From an uncultured Croceitalea sp. (GTDB lineage: Bacteria > Bacteroidota > Bacteroidia > Flavobacteriales > Flavobacteriaceae): DNA of 64,000 nt. The notes under the pieces are model-generated. The model was not told the origin of the DNA. It did no database searches and worked only from the letters and a program-made list of their open reading frames with translations. This document shows positions 60,763-64,000 of the stretch, in pieces. Both the position numbers and the translations under genes were made by a program. The first letter of the stretch is position 1. The number at the start of each line of letters is the position of its first letter. The stretch is taken from contig CANLXH010000001.1 of assembly GCA_947495075.1 (NCBI GenBank), positions 1,550,001-1,614,000 on the forward strand, in the 5' to 3' direction.

Positions 60763-61446
60763 ATGGAAACAAATGTTCTAGAAAAAGAAAAACAACTGGC
60801 CGCTTATAAGTCAATTACCTTTGTAGAAAATGGAATGGTGGTTGGGTTGGGCACTGGTTCGACGGCTTCTTACATGATTAAAGAACTTGGTAATGCTGTC
60901 GCAAAAGGTCTCACTATAAAAGGTGTTGCATCTTCAGAAAAAACAGCTCAACTAGCACGTGAAGTAGGTGTTCCATTAATCACATTAGATAGAGTAGAAT
61001 ATTTAGATATTAATATCGATGGAGCCGATGAATTTGATAGCAAACTACAATTAATAAAAGGCGGTGGCGGTGCCTTATTACGGGAGAAAATCATTGCCCA
61101 CAATTCAAAACTAAATATAATAATAGCCGATTCGGAAAAACAGGTTAGTAGGTTAGGTAGATTCAAACTTCCTCTTGAGACTATTCCTTTCGCAACCAAA
61201 AACATTATAAATGAATTACACAAAATGGATTTAAAACCGATTCAAAGACAACAGGAAGGAAATGTATTTAGAACAGATGAAAATAACTACATCGTCGATA
61301 TCGATATCTCAAAATATGAAGATCTTACTAGTCTAAGTCATAGCCTTATCCACATTCCTGGTATTGTAGAAACGGGACTTTTTCTATCGATAGCCGATAT
61401 TGTACTAATGGGAAAAGGAACTAATACCGTAGTTTTTAAAAAATGA
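60763..61446 (+). CDS. rpiA: Ribose-5-phosphate isomerase A
   Basis: This is a 227-residue enzyme converting ribose 5-phosphate and ribulose 5-phosphate in the pentose phosphate pathway. The phosphate loop GLGTGSTASYM (about residues 28-38), the DGADEFD segment (about 87) with catalytic Asp, and KGGGGALLREKI (about 100) with catalytic Glu and Lys are all present. Length is normal for the family. It stands alone. Confidence 0.95.
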   Translation: METNVLEKEKQLAAYKSITFVENGMVVGLGTGSTASYMIKELGNAVAKGLTIKGVASSEKTAQLAREVGVPLITLDRVEYLDINIDGADEFDSKLQLIKGGGGALLREKIIAHNSKLNIIIADSEKQVSRLGRFKLPLETIPFATKNIINELHKMDLKPIQRQQEGNVFRTDENNYIVDIDISKYEDLTSLSHSLIHIPGIVETGLFLSIADIVLMGKGTNTVVFKK

Positions 61447-61847
61447 TATGCTTTTATAGAGCTGTGGTTTTCTTTTGTTGAGTTTAGCATCTAATTTTTA
61501 ATCTTCCACTAGCATTCCAATAGTTCTAGGCAAAAGACAACAATATCCTGATGCATATTTCATAGCTCTTTTTTGGGAAAATTCTGGGCAAAAGCTTATC
61601 AAAAATCAAACGAATATTTGCTTCGGAAAAAATACAATGAAATCATTTACAGAAAAAAATAAAAAAAATCAACCTTAAATAATATGACACAAATTCTACC
61701 GTTCTCAAGTAAGAGATTACTTTGAAATATGTTAATGGTTCTTTTTTCATTCTCTTCTGTCGTATGGAAGGTAGGTTTGCCTTATTCTTAGGAAGAACAA
61801 CATATTTTAAAAAGGTCTTATAAACGAAATAGAAAAATTTAAACTGT
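61447..61847. other. Intergenic stretch without recognised features
   Basis: These 401 bp lie between rpiA and a lipoprotein gene. No convincing frame, RNA motif, operator copy or strong hairpin was seen on either strand. The minus-strand frame that crosses it runs into the coding region of the next gene. Confidence 0.5.
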
Positions 61848-62837
61848 ATGAAAATGTTAATTGCAAAATCAAGAATCTGGTTGCTAACACTTGCTGTGTT
61901 TTCTTTGTTAATGGTAAATTGTAGCGATGATGGTTCAGATGCTACTGAAAAAGAAATTCCTGAATATGTAAAGGAAACAAAAACAAACCTAGTTGGTGAA
62001 TGGATACTAGTTAGTAGTACAATTAATAATGAAAGTGTAGTTTCGTCAGAGTTCGAGATTTTAAAACAATCAAGAGCTAATTTCTCTGAAGACGATACGT
62101 ATACCATAATCTATAAGACTGGTAGTTCCAACTCTTCAGGTTCTACTGTTTCAACAAGTACGCAAGAAGGAACATATACTGTGGAAGCATTAAATCAAGT
62201 CACTTTTTTTAATTCTACTTCCACCATTGAATTCATTGATGATAAACTCCAACTTACTACTATCATAACAAATAGTAGTGGGATAGAACAAACTCGGATA
62301 GATATTTTCTTAAGAAGTGATAACGAAGAGTTAAAAGCGCCAGAAGACACAGGAGTAGATATATCAGAAGATAGTGATGACCCCATAGACAACACTAATA
62401 CTTATGATGGCACGGCTGTTATTGCCAAGTTACAAGGAAAATGGAACATAAGTGGTGTAACGAATGAGTGTTTGCAAATGAACACAATGGAGTTTAAATC
62501 TGATACTTTACTTGAGTTTATTCAACACAAAACTACTTTTAATAGAAGTGATTTGTTAAATTACAATCTAAGTGTAGGCTATCCTACACCTGCAAATTTC
62601 GCAGCGACCATGACTAGGGGCAACGAAATGGTGAGTTTTGACACTAAAGCTGACTGTCAGTTTGTAAAAACAAGCCAGCTAGAATTTATTGTAAAAAATG
62701 AGAATACGGTTTTAATAAAAAATGTACCACAGGCTGAAATTTTATTGGAGAACGATACCACCCTTAAGCTCATATATACATATTCTGACGCTAATGCTAT
62801 GGAAAAAACAATCGAATTTACATATGTAAAATTATAG
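61848..62837 (+). CDS. Lipoprotein with two lipocalin-like domains
   Basis: This is a 329-residue lipoprotein (lipobox MVNC near residue 25). Two similar beta-barrel-type modules are separated by an acidic linker (DISEDSDDPIDN near residue 175). Each starts with a Gly-x-Trp segment (LVGEWILVSS near 48; LQGKWNISGV near 196) typical of Bacteroidetes lipocalin-like domains. Function is unknown. A perfect terminator follows. Confidence 0.78.
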   Translation: MKMLIAKSRIWLLTLAVFSLLMVNCSDDGSDATEKEIPEYVKETKTNLVGEWILVSSTINNESVVSSEFEILKQSRANFSEDDTYTIIYKTGSSNSSGSTVSTSTQEGTYTVEALNQVTFFNSTSTIEFIDDKLQLTTIITNSSGIEQTRIDIFLRSDNEELKAPEDTGVDISEDSDDPIDNTNTYDGTAVIAKLQGKWNISGVTNECLQMNTMEFKSDTLLEFIQHKTTFNRSDLLNYNLSVGYPTPANFAATMTRGNEMVSFDTKADCQFVKTSQLEFIVKNENTVLIKNVPQAEILLENDTTLKLIYTYSDANAMEKTIEFTYVKL

Positions 62838-62860
62838 ATTAATATAAAGTTATCTATAGG

Positions 62861-62896
62861 CAAAAGGGTACTTTTTAGAGTACCCTTTTGTTTTAT
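62861..62896 (+). terminator. Intrinsic terminator
   Basis: A perfect 12-bp stem (CAAAAGGGTACT / AGTACCCTTTTG) with a 6-nt loop is followed by TTTTAT. It ends the lipocalin-like gene. Confidence 0.9.
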
Positions 62897-63077
62897 AAAA
62901 TAGTCTTATGGTTCATTAATTATAATATTTGCATTTTGATAGTTGCCGGCGAAAGTTTTAAAAACTCAAATTACTTAGTGATATAAATGCGTCTTATAAG
63001 CACATCATCCTCTACTCAACAATTAGTATTTCGCAAACGTCATGATAAAGTATAAACTCTAGAAAAAACTTTACACG

Positions 63078-63380
63078 TTAATCATCACTTTGCGTAAGCA
63101 AACATAAGCTGTCTTTATTAGCTTCCACAGAATGTACAACACCCACAGGAATTTCAAACTCATCATATTGATTAAGTACGGTATTCCCCTTCTCTTCTTG
63201 GTAGGTCACGGATCCTTCTAGTACAGTTAATTTAGATGGCCATTTTGCCGTATGTGATTTCATTACCATACCTTTTCTAAATCCGAGTACCAAGACACGA
63301 AATGTGGCATTATGGTGTAGGGATTTTGCAATTGGGTTTTTTGCTGATTTTAATTCTTCTTTTATCTGTTTTATAATCAT
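63078..63380 (-). CDS. Small cupin-domain protein
   Basis: This is a 100-residue single cupin barrel. HTAKWPSKLTVLEGSVTYQ near residue 43 and the second half YDEFEIPVGVVHSVEA near 73 correspond to the two cupin motifs, with only part of the metal ligands kept. It lies 11 bp after a hemerythrin-domain gene in the same direction. The pair may respond to nitrosative or oxygen stress, but that is a guess. Confidence 0.8.
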   Translation of the reverse strand: MIIKQIKEELKSAKNPIAKSLHHNATFRVLVLGFRKGMVMKSHTAKWPSKLTVLEGSVTYQEEKGNTVLNQYDEFEIPVGVVHSVEANKDSLCLLTQSDD

Positions 63381-63391
63381 TGTGACTCTAT

Positions 63392-63853
63392 TTATAACCA
63401 GAACTCATCTGAGGTATTTTCTATAAATTCTTTTTCTTCATGTGATTTAAATAGCGATGCTAACTGCTCCGCTGTTGCAACCTTCTGAATCTCATTAAAC
63501 AAGAACCTCTCTTCAAACCGAATATGAAGGGAAAGTTCTTTCTCTATTGCCTTTAAAGACTCTTCCACATCTTCGCTGTCAGTAAATAGTTTTATCAGAC
63601 TTTTATGTTGGACAATTGCTTTTTTTACCAGCTCATCATGATTTCCTAAGATGGGAAAAATATGCTGTTCTTCTTTTTCAAAATGTGGTTCAATATGATT
63701 TTCATAAAACCAATCCACATATCTTTTTATACGGTTCAACTCATTTTTTTTTGAAAAACCCATTCTTATCTTCCAACACAAAAGAAGTCCATGATGATGG
63801 TCATGACTCAGCGGGACAAGTGCTTTATGTCTTTTTAAGGGTCGCTTGCTCAT
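63392..63853 (-). CDS. Hemerythrin HHE-domain protein
   Basis: This is a 153-residue four-helix-bundle protein. Di-iron ligand candidates are HDHHHG (residues 17-22), HIEPHFEKEEQHIFP (near 53-67) with an HxxxE pattern, VQHKS (near 82) and HIRFEERFLF (near 109). Such proteins bind oxygen or nitric oxide or repair iron-sulfur clusters. It is the first gene of a two-gene unit with the cupin protein. Confidence 0.88.
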   Translation of the reverse strand: MSKRPLKRHKALVPLSHDHHHGLLLCWKIRMGFSKKNELNRIKRYVDWFYENHIEPHFEKEEQHIFPILGNHDELVKKAIVQHKSLIKLFTDSEDVEESLKAIEKELSLHIRFEERFLFNEIQKVATAEQLASLFKSHEEKEFIENTSDEFWL

Positions 63854-64000
63854 AGATGCGGCTTTTTCAAAAAATACTTTTTTTACTATTTACTAAATTA
63901 AAATTCGTTGCTACAATAGTAATTAGTAGAATAACTTTGATAGCCTCCATACCAACGTAATAAAAATGCATATACGAAGGTTCAGGCTGTATTCTAGCTA

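Noticed and set aside
61643-62107. Minus-strand frame of about 154 codons after rpiA
   Set aside because: It overlaps the well-supported lipoprotein gene at 61848 and shows no recognisable motif.
1-64000. CRISPR arrays, tRNA or rRNA genes, phage and insertion-sequence genes
   Set aside because: None was recognised on either strand; direct repeats with regular spacers were not seen apart from the TTAA operator boxes.

Overview
The window looks like chromosome of a marine-type Flavobacteriaceae bacterium (Bacteroidetes). It is AT-rich and carries a TonB-dependent receptor with an N-terminal carboxypeptidase-regulatory-like domain. There are many lipoproteins with short lipoboxes, TAnnTTTG-like promoter elements and few strong Shine-Dalgarno sites. 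I cannot name the genus. No tRNA, rRNA, CRISPR array, transposase or phage gene was seen.

Region 1 (about 47-54538) is one large catabolic island. It holds a TonB-dependent receptor without a SusD partner and five secreted proteins of the CpcT/CpeT (bilin lyase) family. It also holds three exported FAD amine-oxidase-like enzymes, a cytochrome c lipoprotein, two DUF1838 proteins, a DUF3598-like protein, a RedY/HapK-like small protein, MFS and BASS transporters and several reductases and SDRs. The cytosolic module contains two PuuE-like (cyclic imide/amide hydrolase type) polysaccharide deacetylase homologues and an isochorismatase-type amidase. It also contains two aconitase-family (LeuC/LeuD) hydratases, a CaiB/BaiF CoA-transferase, an HMG-CoA-lyase-like enzyme, an HpcH/HpaI aldolase and AceE/AceF.

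An unusual repeated element ties the island together. Ten intergenic sites carry four TTAA boxes. Nine of them share the exact spacing TTAA-N5-TTAA-N3-TTAA-N5-TTAA (one with a single mismatch), and the tenth has a central spacer 3 bp shorter. They lie upstream of almost every transcription unit between 2 and 52 kb, and none was seen beyond that. The only transcription factor gene inside the island is a MarR-family gene at 52496-53008, and its operon is preceded by the variant site. I infer a MarR-controlled regulon.

My working hypothesis (inference) is a pathway that imports and dismantles a pyrrole pigment: a linear or opened tetrapyrrole such as a bilin, a chlorophyll or haem breakdown product, or a prodiginine-like tripyrrole. 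Bilin-binding-type proteins and exported oxidases would act in the envelope. Oxidised pyrrole rings (substituted maleimides) would be opened by the imidase and half-amidase to alkylmaleates. These would be hydrated by the LeuCD-type enzymes to alkylmalates and cleaved by lyase or aldolase to pyruvate and acyl units, and pyruvate would enter AceEF. The substrate is not proven by sequence, and other alicyclic or heterocyclic substrates are possible.

Region 2 (54.6-64 kb) is ordinary and lacks the operator. It contains a HAD phosphatase, a GH26 mannanase-like lipoprotein, a DUF3788 protein, a GH15-like protein with an MFS transporter and a divergent AraC regulator, ribose-5-phosphate isomerase, a two-domain lipocalin-like lipoprotein, a cupin and a hemerythrin-domain protein.
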